Shown here one piece after another: positions 35,507 to 43,715 of a stretch of 64,000 bases of DNA. Origin of the DNA: JAGNRR01 sp964409905. GTDB lineage: Bacteria; Bacteroidota; Bacteroidia; Chitinophagales; Chitinophagaceae. The position numbers were made by a program, and so were the translations under genes. The notes beneath the pieces are model-generated. The model saw only the letters and a program-made list of their open reading frames with translations, made no database searches and had not been told where the DNA came from. Location of the stretch: assembly GCA_964409905.1 (NCBI GenBank), contig CAYPET010000011.1, positions 8,101 to 72,100 on the forward strand, written 5' to 3'. Within the stretch, counting starts at the first letter, position 1; the number at the start of each line of letters is the position of its first letter.

Positions 35507-36814
35507 ATGACTGAATTGTTACATTTTCTTGGCCTAGCTGACGCTAACGTACGTTACGTTGTATTGGGTGTTATGCTACTCGGTGCAAGTACGGCTATTG
35601 TTGGGTGTTTTACCTTTCTCAGAAAGAAATCATTGGTTGGTGATGCCATTGCTCACGCAGTACTTCCCGGGATTTGCTTAGCCTTTATTGTTATTCAGGT
35701 TCGGCATCCTTTAATTTTACTGCTGGGTGCGTTTCTATCCGGATGGCTTAGTATTCTGGCAATTGATTTTATTGAAAAAAAATCTAGAATTAAAGCAGAT
35801 ACTGCCATTGCCATAGTGTTGTCTGTTTTTTTTGGTGTGGGGATTATGCTGCTTACTTACATTCAAGGTAGCGGGAACGCTGCCCAGGCAGGTATTGATC
35901 GTTTTTTATTTGGACAAGCTGCTTCCATGGTGGCTAATGATGTTTATACCCTTGCAATCGTTTGTATTTTACTGGTTTTTGTTATATGGTTGTTTTTTAA
36001 AGAGTTTAGCATGCTCACTTTTGATGCGAACTATGCGCGCGCTCTGGGTTTGCCTGTTAGAGCGCTATCATTTCTGCTTTCTACATTAACAGTTTTGGCA
36101 ATAGCGGTGGGGATTCAGGCAGTAGGTGTGGTATTGATGGCAGCCATGCTTATTACCCCTGCCGCGGCGGCCCGATATTGGACGAATAAATTGGTAAGTA
36201 TGATATTCCTGGCGGCTTGTTTTGGAATATTAGCAGCGTTGTTTGGCAGTTACATTTCATATCTGGCGCCCAAAATGCCAACCGGACCTTGGATTATTGT
36301 CGCCATAACCTGCATTGCATTTTTCTCAATGATATTTGCGCCAGAACGTGGATTTTATATGAAATGGAATAGAAAGCGTAAAAAACGATTAGTCACTCAA
36401 GATGAAAATGTACTTAAAATCTTTTTTCACCTTGGCGAGGAAGATGATTTTGGGCACTTGCGCACACCAACTGATCTTCAGAAAAGGCGTTACTTTCAAG
36501 AGGCGAAACTTCGGGATAGTTTACAACGTTTATCAGCCAAAGGGTTGGTGATGCGGCAAGACGGAGGTTGTTTTTTAACAGATAAGGGGATTGTCGAGGC
36601 TAAGCGCATTGCCAAGTTGCACCGACTGTGGGAAATATATATGAGCCAGTTTTTACGCATCCCGGCGGATCATGTGCACGAGGGGGCTGAAAGCTTGGAA
36701 CATTTTTTTACTCCTGAATTAGAGCAAATGCTGGAAAAAGAACTTGACTATCCTCAAACAGACCCGCACGATAAACCGATACCCTACACGAAAACACAAA
36801 CTGATGGTATTTGA
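35507..36814 (+). CDS. Metal ABC permease fused to DtxR/MntR-like repressor domain
   Basis: Residues 1-275 form an ABC-3 metal permease with about eight helices (GDAIAHAVLPGICLAF, ALGLPVRALSF, MLITPAAAARYW). A basic linker (KWNRKRKKR) leads to a winged-helix region (~295-360) and a DtxR-type metal-binding/dimer domain. His372, Glu376, His391, Glu395, Glu398 and His399 match the spacing of DtxR residues 79, 83, 98, 102, 105 and 106, with Glu at the Cys102 position as in MntR. The equivalent of DtxR Met10 appears to be Leu303. The architecture recalls chlamydial YtgCR, where cleavage frees the repressor. It sits between the ATPase gene and a second permease, which overlaps its end by 11 nt. Confidence 0.92.
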   Translation: MTELLHFLGLADANVRYVVLGVMLLGASTAIVGCFTFLRKKSLVGDAIAHAVLPGICLAFIVIQVRHPLILLLGAFLSGWLSILAIDFIEKKSRIKADTAIAIVLSVFFGVGIMLLTYIQGSGNAAQAGIDRFLFGQAASMVANDVYTLAIVCILLVFVIWLFFKEFSMLTFDANYARALGLPVRALSFLLSTLTVLAIAVGIQAVGVVLMAAMLITPAAAARYWTNKLVSMIFLAACFGILAALFGSYISYLAPKMPTGPWIIVAITCIAFFSMIFAPERGFYMKWNRKRKKRLVTQDENVLKIFFHLGEEDDFGHLRTPTDLQKRRYFQEAKLRDSLQRLSAKGLVMRQDGGCFLTDKGIVEAKRIAKLHRLWEIYMSQFLRIPADHVHEGAESLEHFFTPELEQMLEKELDYPQTDPHDKPIPYTKTQTDGI

Positions 36815-37685
36815 TTTTTGGGTCATAGTAACCGGGGCGCTTGTGGCAAGTACTTGTTCATTACTTGGGTGTTTTTTAATTCTGCGCAAGATGGCTATGA
36901 TTGGCGATGCTATTTCGCATGCCGTTTTGCCGGGTATTGTAATAGCTTTTTTAATAAGTGGTTCTAGAAGTTCAATACCGGTATTGTTAGGTGCAACCTT
37001 TATTGGTGTGCTAACCACATTTTTAATAGAATTTATCAGTAAGAAAGCCAGAATGCAACATGATGCCGCCATTGGGTTGGTATTTACTTTTTTGTTTGCA
37101 CTAGGAATAATATTGCTAACGCTTTTTGCGGATAAGATGGATTTGGATGCCGACTGTGTATTGCATGGCGAAATATTGTTTGTACCATTAGATATGCTAA
37201 GCACCGGTACATTCTTCGATGTGATTCCGCGAAAAATATGGATTCTATTAATTGCGTTTTTGTTGGTGCTGATATTAATTCGGCTTGGGTATAAGGGTTT
37301 TTTTCTAACATCTTTTGACCCTTCTTATGCGCTTTCTATAGGTGTTTCTGTTACAATTTGGAACTATGTACTCATGTCATTAGTTTCATTGGTTACAGTG
37401 GTTTCTTTTGAAAGCGTGGGCGCCATTCTTGTTGTTGCTTTTTTGGTAGTGCCCGCAGCCACGGCATATTTACTTACCGATAAGCTTATTTGGATGTTGG
37501 GTATAGCTATGCTCGTTGGTATTATGGCGTCGATAGTAGGTTATTTTATTGCCAAATGGCTGGATAGCTCCATTCCCGGCGCAATGACTGCGGCCTTGGG
37601 GATACAATTTTTTATAGTTTTCCTTCTGGCTCCGAAATACGGCTTGTTGGGGAGCAAGCTTTTTAGAACAAAGCGATTATTGTAA
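36804..37685 (+). CDS. Metal ABC transporter permease (second)
   Basis: This 293-residue ABC-3 family inner-membrane permease pairs with the fused permease to form the channel. It has about eight helices, with GDAISHAVLPGIVIAFL, ALSIGVSVTIWNY and LVVPAATAYLL. I place the start at 36804 (MVFDFWVIVTG), overlapping the previous gene by 11 nt. The longer open frame upstream is the repressor-domain coding region read out of frame. It has no C-terminal extension, unlike its partner. It is the last gene of the four-gene operon. Confidence 0.92.
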   Translation: MVFDFWVIVTGALVASTCSLLGCFLILRKMAMIGDAISHAVLPGIVIAFLISGSRSSIPVLLGATFIGVLTTFLIEFISKKARMQHDAAIGLVFTFLFALGIILLTLFADKMDLDADCVLHGEILFVPLDMLSTGTFFDVIPRKIWILLIAFLLVLILIRLGYKGFFLTSFDPSYALSIGVSVTIWNYVLMSLVSLVTVVSFESVGAILVVAFLVVPAATAYLLTDKLIWMLGIAMLVGIMASIVGYFIAKWLDSSIPGAMTAALGIQFFIVFLLAPKYGLLGSKLFRTKRLL

Positions 37686-37772
37686 AAATCTATTGTGCGA
37701 TTTTGAGCATTGCTCTTGTGTTGTTTATGACATCATTCTGCATTCGGGAAATCCCTCAACGGGTTTAGATTT

Positions 37773-38387
37773 TTAAGGTTGTGCATATCCTAGACGCTCT
37801 TTGAAGAAGGCATGATAATAGGCATCACAGCCGCTGCCAGCAATTGTTCGGGCCTTTGTCAATGATATGAATCCATCATTATCAATTAAGTCATTTTGAA
37901 TTATAATATGACGAACATAACCGATGACGATGGTGTTTTTATTTTGGAGAGTATTGGTTTCGGCTAGTTCTAGACCGAATTTAATATTTGACTCTGCTAC
38001 AAAAGGAGCAATGCATTTTTCAATGTATCCTTCCTTTAAGCCCACCATGTTAAATTCTGAAACTTCTCTTGGATATTTGGCGGATGCCTGATGAGCCTTC
38101 TTATAAAAATCGCTATGTACTTGATTTATTGTGTATTGTTTTGTTTGTAAAATATTCTCCAATGTGTGTCTTTCCCGGTCAGAAGGTCGCGAGATGAAAC
38201 CGTACATGGCGGGAGCCGAACCAACGTGAAATATGGTATTGAAAAGCCCAAGGTTTGTTAGTCCGTCTGTATTTTTTGTTCCTATTAAACAAATCGATTT
38301 GAATCCTCCAAGTGAGTTAATTAATTGGATGCGAAAATCTTTATCCATATTCTCAATGTCGGATTGCATGTATTCCTTTGTGTGCAT
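37773..38387 (-). CDS. Flavin reductase-like domain protein
   Basis: The 204-residue product resembles the flavin reductase/flavoredoxin FMN-binding fold: LINSLGGFKSICLIGTKN, NLGLFNTIFHVGSAPAMYGFISRP and FVAESNIKFGLELAE. It probably binds FMN and acts as an NAD(P)H:flavin oxidoreductase or electron-transfer protein; the partner is unknown. The start at 38387 (MHTKEYMQS) is chosen because the upstream open frame runs into the neighbouring FAD-oxidoreductase gene. It follows that gene by 49 nt on the same strand. Confidence 0.8.
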   Translation of the reverse strand: MHTKEYMQSDIENMDKDFRIQLINSLGGFKSICLIGTKNTDGLTNLGLFNTIFHVGSAPAMYGFISRPSDRERHTLENILQTKQYTINQVHSDFYKKAHQASAKYPREVSEFNMVGLKEGYIEKCIAPFVAESNIKFGLELAETNTLQNKNTIVIGYVRHIIIQNDLIDNDGFISLTKARTIAGSGCDAYYHAFFKERLGYAQP

Positions 38388-38436
38388 TGCCCGCAAAAGT
38401 ATTCTGCAAAAGGAAAAGGTCGGCAAATAGATAACA

Positions 38437-39681
38437 TCATTTCTCTTTGGCAATGATAAGTTCGGCAACTTCACGCCCCGTTTTCATTGCGGCATTGATA
38501 GAGCCGTTGAGTAAATGGTCACCGCAGAGGTGTAATCCACTTCTAATTTGGTATTGAGCATGCTTTAGGCTGTTTTGCACGTGTGTTTGATTTGGCAGCG
38601 CATACAAAATATCTCGGCTGTGCAGGTGTTGCCAATCGTTAACCGAATTGCCAAACCATGCGGAGAGTTCTTTTCGCACCATACGAATCAGTTCTTTATT
38701 TGCAAACTGATGCTTGCCAACTACGGATAAGGATACTAAATAATCTTTTTTTGCATATCCTTGGGCCACTAGATTTATAGTACAAAGATTATTGACCAAT
38801 GATTCTTTATTGGTAATCAACGCGATTATCGGTTTTTTAATTGGCGGTTGCGATGCCACAAAATGAATATGTGTGGTGGATTGAAAGGTTGAATTTACCG
38901 TTTGATACTCCTTTATAAGACCTTTAGCCTCAGTCGCTATTATTATATTGGGTGCCGAAAGACTCCCGCCGTCCGTTAGTTGTACGCTCTGGCCGTCTAT
39001 TTTAGCTACCCGAACGTTTGTATTGATGGCGCTTGCGGGTATTGGTGCGGCCAATTGTTTTGGAATTTCTTCCATACCTAAATTAGGGATTGCTGTGTTG
39101 CCCTCACCAAACATTTTGAAAACAAAGTCAAACATTCGTTTGCTACTTTTTAGCTCTTTATCCAGAAAAATACCTGCAAAAAATGAATTGAAGAATTGGT
39201 CAATTATTTGTTGACTAAAACCATATTCGCCTCTTAAAGCGTCCATGGTTGGCAATTCGTTCGCTTCAAAAATTTCGTCTATTGATTTCCTCCGCAGATG
39301 ATAACGTAGTTTAAGAATTTTTAATTTGTCGCTAATAGTGCCAGCCTCAGATAAAATAGTAGGAATTAAACTTGACATGTTGCGTAATGGGTCACCAAGT
39401 AAACTTTGGCTTCCATCAGGTAGTAGTAATTGTGCGCCAGGCAAAAAAGCTTGTAAGTTGAGCTGGTCATAGTTTAACCATCTTTGGGCTTCGGGATATG
39501 CGGTTAGTAAAACTTGAAATCCATAATCTAGTCTATAATGATCCAGTAAATCTGTTTTTACTCTTCCGCCTACACGATCGGAAGCTTCTAAAATAACAAA
39601 ATCAATACCCGATTGCTGGAGTTGTCTCGCTGCGGTTAGCCCTGCTATACCACCGCCAATTATAATAGTATTGGGTTGCAA
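38437..39681 (-). CDS. FAD-dependent amine-oxidase-like oxidoreductase
   Basis: This 414-residue flavoprotein of the amine oxidase/protoporphyrinogen oxidase-like group has an N-terminal dinucleotide-binding fingerprint IIIGGGIAGLTAARQL, then ILEASDRVGGRVKTD, and a C-terminal FAD segment GLHLCGDHLLNGSINAAMKTGREVA. The substrate cannot be told. Related Bacteroidota proteins are often annotated as carotenoid- or porphyrin-type oxidoreductases. It is probably co-transcribed with the flavin reductase downstream. Confidence 0.85.
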   Translation of the reverse strand: MQPNTIIIGGGIAGLTAARQLQQSGIDFVILEASDRVGGRVKTDLLDHYRLDYGFQVLLTAYPEAQRWLNYDQLNLQAFLPGAQLLLPDGSQSLLGDPLRNMSSLIPTILSEAGTISDKLKILKLRYHLRRKSIDEIFEANELPTMDALRGEYGFSQQIIDQFFNSFFAGIFLDKELKSSKRMFDFVFKMFGEGNTAIPNLGMEEIPKQLAAPIPASAINTNVRVAKIDGQSVQLTDGGSLSAPNIIIATEAKGLIKEYQTVNSTFQSTTHIHFVASQPPIKKPIIALITNKESLVNNLCTINLVAQGYAKKDYLVSLSVVGKHQFANKELIRMVRKELSAWFGNSVNDWQHLHSRDILYALPNQTHVQNSLKHAQYQIRSGLHLCGDHLLNGSINAAMKTGREVAELIIAKEK

Positions 39682-39785
39682 AATTGTTTAAATATTTGAT
39701 AGGCTAAAATACCCCCATTCCTGTATACATTAATCTCGACTTTTTATGTCAAAATGGGTGTGATGCTTTTTTTGTTAGAGATTAG

Positions 39786-39809
39786 ACCATTCTGTATCAA
39801 CAGAATGGT
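39786..39809. repeat. Inverted repeat, 10-bp arms
   Basis: ACCATTCTGT, loop ATCA, then ACAGAATGGT lie in the 180-nt gap between the cytochrome c and FAD-oxidoreductase genes (both minus). No T-run follows on the minus strand, so it is a poor classical terminator; its role is unclear. Confidence 0.5.
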
Positions 39810-39861
39810 TGAGATTGTACTAAAAAAGGATTATTATAGTCAAATTTTAGTAAGTAATAAA

Positions 39862-40820
39862 TTATTCAATCGGTGAGCGAATTACCTTATTATTTATAGG
39901 TGGTACAGTTTTCAAATACTCAAAAATGGCTCCAGCTTCTTTATCTGTTAGTTGAGTATAAGGTATCATAGGATAGCGCAAGGCATGATCCTTTTCTAAA
40001 ATACCAAATTTTACCGCTTTAATAAATTGCTCTTTTGACCATTTGCCAATTCCTGTATTCTTATCAGGAGTCAGATTGGGTGTTCTGATTATTTGACCTT
40101 TTTCATTTAAAGGCTGATTACCTCCTCCAAAAAAGCCTACGCTTAATGTAGGGTCTTTATAATTATTGGTTTTGAAATCTGCAGAGTGGCATGAAAAACA
40201 TTCAAGATTATAAGCTAAATATCGCCCTAAGTCAACATTGTTATTTGTATCGGGCATACTAATCTTATTCTCCGGGTATGGGAAAGGCTTAAAGGCTATT
40301 CTGCAAAGCAGCTTTGTAAGAAAAGATGGCTGACAATCTTCATCTTTTACATTAGCTGCCGCTACCATTGGGTCGTCTGACTTAAGAAATGCCACAATAG
40401 CATTGATGTCTTCATCTGCCATATTCGGCAGTTTGGCCATATAAGGTGGACTGTATTGGCCATCTCTTTTTATGCCCGTACGAAGTAGGTAAATTATTTC
40501 TCCATCAGTCCAATTTCCAATGCCATATTGTTTATCTTGGGTAATATTCTTAGAATGGATGATGCCAAATTCTGCTGGAGCATCAAGCATTCTCTTGCCG
40601 GTTAACTTTTTGGTTTCATAATTTAGATGACAACCAGCGCATAGCATAGTGGCTAATTTTTTACCACGTTCTACTTGCTCAGGTGTTGATGCTACGCTGA
40701 TGTCAATTTTTTGTACATCATAGCTGGGAATATCTGAATAACCAATATAGGCAAGGGTTACGCCAATTGCTGAAAGGATAACTATAAAAAAATTCCGATT
40801 ATTTTAAGTATTTTTTTCAT
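39862..40820 (-). CDS. Di-haem c-type cytochrome, N-terminus frameshifted
   Basis: This exported cytochrome has two CxxCH sites: CAGCH near the N-terminus and CFSCH in the middle. Each is in a cytochrome c domain (WTDGEIIYLLRTGIKRDGQYSPPYM and WSKEQFIKAVKFGIL). The continuous frame with the haem sites runs up to a stop at 40804-40806. The natural signal sequence MKKILKIIGI starts at the ATG 40818-40820 in another frame. A single missing T in the T7 run (plus-strand A7, 40786-40792) would join them as ...GIFFIVILSAIGVTLAY. Either the gene carries a frameshift or the base is a sequencing error. Electron-transfer partners are unknown. Confidence 0.82.
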
Positions 40821-40986
40821 TTGGATTGTTTTTGATTGAGGACAAGATAATAATAGTTGTTCGTGTTTGCAAGGGGCTTGCATGGAATAGGCAATGGGGG
40901 GAAACCTATTTTAATATTTGTTTGTTTTACATTTTCTGTTAATTCTTTACAGCTAGCTAATGCGTTAATTGTTTTATTTTTAATTC

Positions 40987-41433
40987 ATGAGAAAATATTT
41001 CGTTCTGTTACTCGTTATACCGTTTCTTTTCTTTGTTAGTAGTTGTGCCAAAAAAGGTTGTACTGATAACAAGGCTATCAATTATACTGCTTCAGCTAAA
41101 AAAGATGATGAGACCTGTCGTTATCAAGGCTCGGCTATGTTTTGGATTGGTCAGGCTTCCGCTCAGCAAATGTTGAATGATGGAATAAATACCCTGTTTG
41201 TTTATCTGGACGGTAATGTTATAGGTCAAATATCTTTAAGCGGACAAACTTTTACTGCGTCGCCGGCATGTGGAGCCACTGGCGCTGTAACTACGTTGCA
41301 AGATTTGTTTGGTGCGCAGTTTAAGGCATTTTCTTATCGTGTGGTAGATGACAAAAGTGTTAAACGTTGGTCGAGTGTGGTTACTGTCTACGGAGATAGC
41401 TGCACAGCAGAGGAGTTGGTTAATTTCCCATAG
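40987..41433 (+). CDS. Lipoprotein with GCTD...NY...C motif
   Basis: This 148-residue lipoprotein has a signal ending FFVSSC. Directly after the anchor it carries GCTDNKAINYTASAKKDDETC, the short Cys-flanked motif (GCTDxxAxNY...DD..C) found near the N-terminus or as repeats in many secreted Bacteroidota proteins. The rest has a beta-rich pattern (NTLFVYLDGNVIGQISL) and two further cysteines (SPACGA, GDSCTA) that could form a disulphide. Function unknown. It stands alone, divergent from the cytochrome c gene. Confidence 0.8.
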   Translation: MRKYFVLLLVIPFLFFVSSCAKKGCTDNKAINYTASAKKDDETCRYQGSAMFWIGQASAQQMLNDGINTLFVYLDGNVIGQISLSGQTFTASPACGATGAVTTLQDLFGAQFKAFSYRVVDDKSVKRWSSVVTVYGDSCTAEELVNFP

Positions 41434-41528
41434 CAGGTATTCATTGTAGGCTGGCTTTTTGTATATTGATTATGCTTTTCTGTGAATTCAGTTATTTTTT
41501 ACGTTTGCATTAATTGGATTACATCTAC

Positions 41529-41996
41529 TTAAACATGTACCATGCTCTCTTTAATGACGCCCATTACAAAGACGGATTGTATGTTGCCAACATTTTCAGC
41601 TTGTGAGAGTTTGTTTACATGAAAATCATAATACGAATCCATATCCGAACCAACAACCTTAAGCATGAAGTCAAAATCTCCACTGATACTGTAGCATTCA
41701 ATTACTTCCGGCAGGGCCATGATGCTCTCAATAAATTTTGCCCCCTTTATTTTATTGTGTTCTTTTAAAGAAACATAACAAATGACCATCAATCCTTTGC
41801 CAAGTTTTCGGCGGTCTAGTCGTGTGGTATAACGTTGAATTATTCCACTTTTTTCCAAACGTTTAATGCGATCGTGCGTTGGCGAAGGGCTGAGGTGTAC
41901 TTGTTGAGCAATTTCACTCATGGTGGTTTTTGCGTTTTGTTGTAAAATCCGCAATATGGCAAGGTCTTTATCGTCAAGTTTGAATTGTTCAGTCAT
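41529..41996 (-). CDS. Lrp/AsnC-family transcriptional regulator
   Basis: The 155-residue regulator has an N-terminal helix-turn-helix (LDDKDLAILRILQQNAKTTMSEIAQQVHLSPSPTHDRIKRLEKSGII) and a C-terminal RAM/AsnC effector domain (VICYVSLKEHN, VIECYSISGDFDFMLKVVG). Such proteins sense amino acids and control nearby metabolic genes. It is divergent from ahcY with 144 nt between starts, so control of ahcY/methionine-cycle genes is plausible but not shown. Confidence 0.93.
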   Translation of the reverse strand: MTEQFKLDDKDLAILRILQQNAKTTMSEIAQQVHLSPSPTHDRIKRLEKSGIIQRYTTRLDRRKLGKGLMVICYVSLKEHNKIKGAKFIESIMALPEVIECYSISGDFDFMLKVVGSDMDSYYDFHVNKLSQAENVGNIQSVFVMGVIKESMVHV

Positions 41997-42113
41997 TTTT
42001 TCTGTTTTAGTTACAAAATATACTTTAAAAGTACTAATAATTCTGTGTATATATCAAAATATTGTATAATGAACTGAATATTTTCATTATTTCAGAAATA
42101 TATTCTATGAACA

Positions 42114-42121
42114 TACCTTTG
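42114..42121 (+). promoter_or_regulatory. -7 promoter element of ahcY (TACCTTTG)
   Basis: TACCTTTG lies 19 nt before the ahcY ATG in the intergenic region shared with the Lrp-family gene. Confidence 0.6.
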
Positions 42122-42140
42122 TGCAATAAAATTATTAGAT

Positions 42141-43469
42141 ATGTCAACAGAAACACAATCTAACATTGATTTTGACCTAAAATACAAGGTGAAAGATATA
42201 TCATTGGCCGAGTGGGGTCGCAAAGAAATTATTTTGGCCGAGGCTGAAATGCCTGGTTTAATAGCGTTGCGGGAAGAGTATGCTGGTCAACAGCCCTTAA
42301 AAGGAGCGCGCATTGCTGGTTGTTTGCATATGACAATTCAAACGGCTGTTTTAATTGAAACTTTAGTTGCGCTTGGAGCTGAAGTAAAATGGAGTTCATG
42401 CAATATTTTTTCTACTCAAGATCAAGCTGCTGCTGCCATAGCTGAGGCTGGCATTGGAGTTTATGCTTGGAAAGGACAAACGCAAGCCGAAGCTGACTGG
42501 TGTATCGAACAAACTCTGTTTTTTGGCAGTCCAGATCGTCCATTAAACATGATTTTGGACGATGGTGGTGATTTAACAAATATGGTTTTTGATCAATATC
42601 CTGAACTAGTAGCTGGTATAAAAGGATTGAGTGAAGAAACCACTACGGGAGTACATCGTCTTTATGAGCGCATGGCTAAAGGAACGCTCCCAGTACCAGC
42701 AATTAACGTAAATGACTCAGTAACAAAATCGAAATTTGACAATAAATATGGTTGTCGTGAAAGTTGCGTAGACGCTATTCGTCGTGCAACAGATATCATG
42801 ATGGCTGGTAAAGTTGCAGTCGTTGGAGGGTATGGCGATGTGGGCAAGGGTAGTGCCGCTAGTTTGGCCAGTGCAGGCTGTCGCGTTATTGTTACGGAAA
42901 TTGACCCTATTTGTGCATTGCAAGCTGCTATGGAAGGTTTTGAAGTAAAAAAAATGGATGATGCAGTTAAGGAAGCAGATATTATCGTTACGGCATCGGG
43001 TTGTAAAGATTTAATTCAAGCGCGTCATTTCGAAAGCATGAAAGACAAAGCTATTGTTTGTAATATTGGACACTTCGATAATGAAATTGATATGGCGTGG
43101 TTAAACCAACACCATGGTAACACTAAAGATACCATCAAACCACAAGTTGATAAATACACCATTAATGGCAAAGATGTTATCGTGTTGGCTGAAGGAAGAC
43201 TAGTGAACTTAGGTTGCGCAACAGGTCACCCAAGTTTTGTAATGAGTAATTCTTTCACGAATCAAACGTTAGCTCAGATTGAATTATGGACTAATTCAAA
43301 TCAATACAAAAATGAAGTGTATGTGTTACCAAAACACTTGGACGAAAAAGTTGCGATGTTACACTTGGCAAAAATTGGTGTGGAATTAGATACATTATCA
43401 GCCGATCAAGCGGCATACTTAGGCGTGCCTCAGCATGGGCCATTTAAGCCTGAAGCATATCGCTATTAG
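42141..43469 (+). CDS. ahcY: Adenosylhomocysteinase
   Basis: The enzyme reversibly hydrolyses S-adenosylhomocysteine to adenosine and homocysteine, relieving product inhibition of methyltransferases. The 442 residues contain MTIQTAVLIETL, SSCNIFSTQDQAAAAI, NVNDSVTKSKFDNKYGCRES, the NAD-binding GYGDVGKGSAASL and the C-terminal DKYTINGKDVIVLAEGRLVNLGCATGHPSFVMS, ending in YRY as typical. A TACCTTTG box precedes it and a hairpin terminator follows. The divergent neighbour is an Lrp-type regulator. Confidence 0.97.
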   Translation: MSTETQSNIDFDLKYKVKDISLAEWGRKEIILAEAEMPGLIALREEYAGQQPLKGARIAGCLHMTIQTAVLIETLVALGAEVKWSSCNIFSTQDQAAAAIAEAGIGVYAWKGQTQAEADWCIEQTLFFGSPDRPLNMILDDGGDLTNMVFDQYPELVAGIKGLSEETTTGVHRLYERMAKGTLPVPAINVNDSVTKSKFDNKYGCRESCVDAIRRATDIMMAGKVAVVGGYGDVGKGSAASLASAGCRVIVTEIDPICALQAAMEGFEVKKMDDAVKEADIIVTASGCKDLIQARHFESMKDKAIVCNIGHFDNEIDMAWLNQHHGNTKDTIKPQVDKYTINGKDVIVLAEGRLVNLGCATGHPSFVMSNSFTNQTLAQIELWTNSNQYKNEVYVLPKHLDEKVAMLHLAKIGVELDTLSADQAAYLGVPQHGPFKPEAYRY

Positions 43470-43490
43470 TGCCTAAATCACTAATTTCAT

Positions 43491-43521
43491 AAAAGGTCGC
43501 TCTCTAGAGTGGCCTTTTTTT
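43491..43521 (+). terminator. Terminator of ahcY
   Basis: AAAAGGTCGCTCT and AGAGTGGCCTTTT form a 13-bp stem with two G-U pairs and a CTAG loop, followed by a long T run. Confidence 0.82.
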
Positions 43522-43715
43522 TGATATAATTTGTAATTAAATGAAATAAACAAATTTTTTTACGAGTCTTGTCTGCGCAACAGCGACAGCAACTGACCGA
43601 TTTAACAAAAAGAATAAAGCAATTGTCAAATTTTTTGCAAGCTTATAATCCCTTTAATAAATTCTTTTTAAATAACTTCAATAGCTGTATTTTTAACGAT
43701 TAGAAAATACATCCA

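Noticed and set aside
39786..39809. Terminator for the cytochrome c gene.
   Set aside because: The hairpin is good but has no T-run on the minus strand; kept only as an inverted repeat.
41997..42140. S-adenosylhomocysteine riboswitch in front of ahcY.
   Set aside because: The leader after the promoter box is only about 19 nt and shows no compact stem-loop or pseudoknot.
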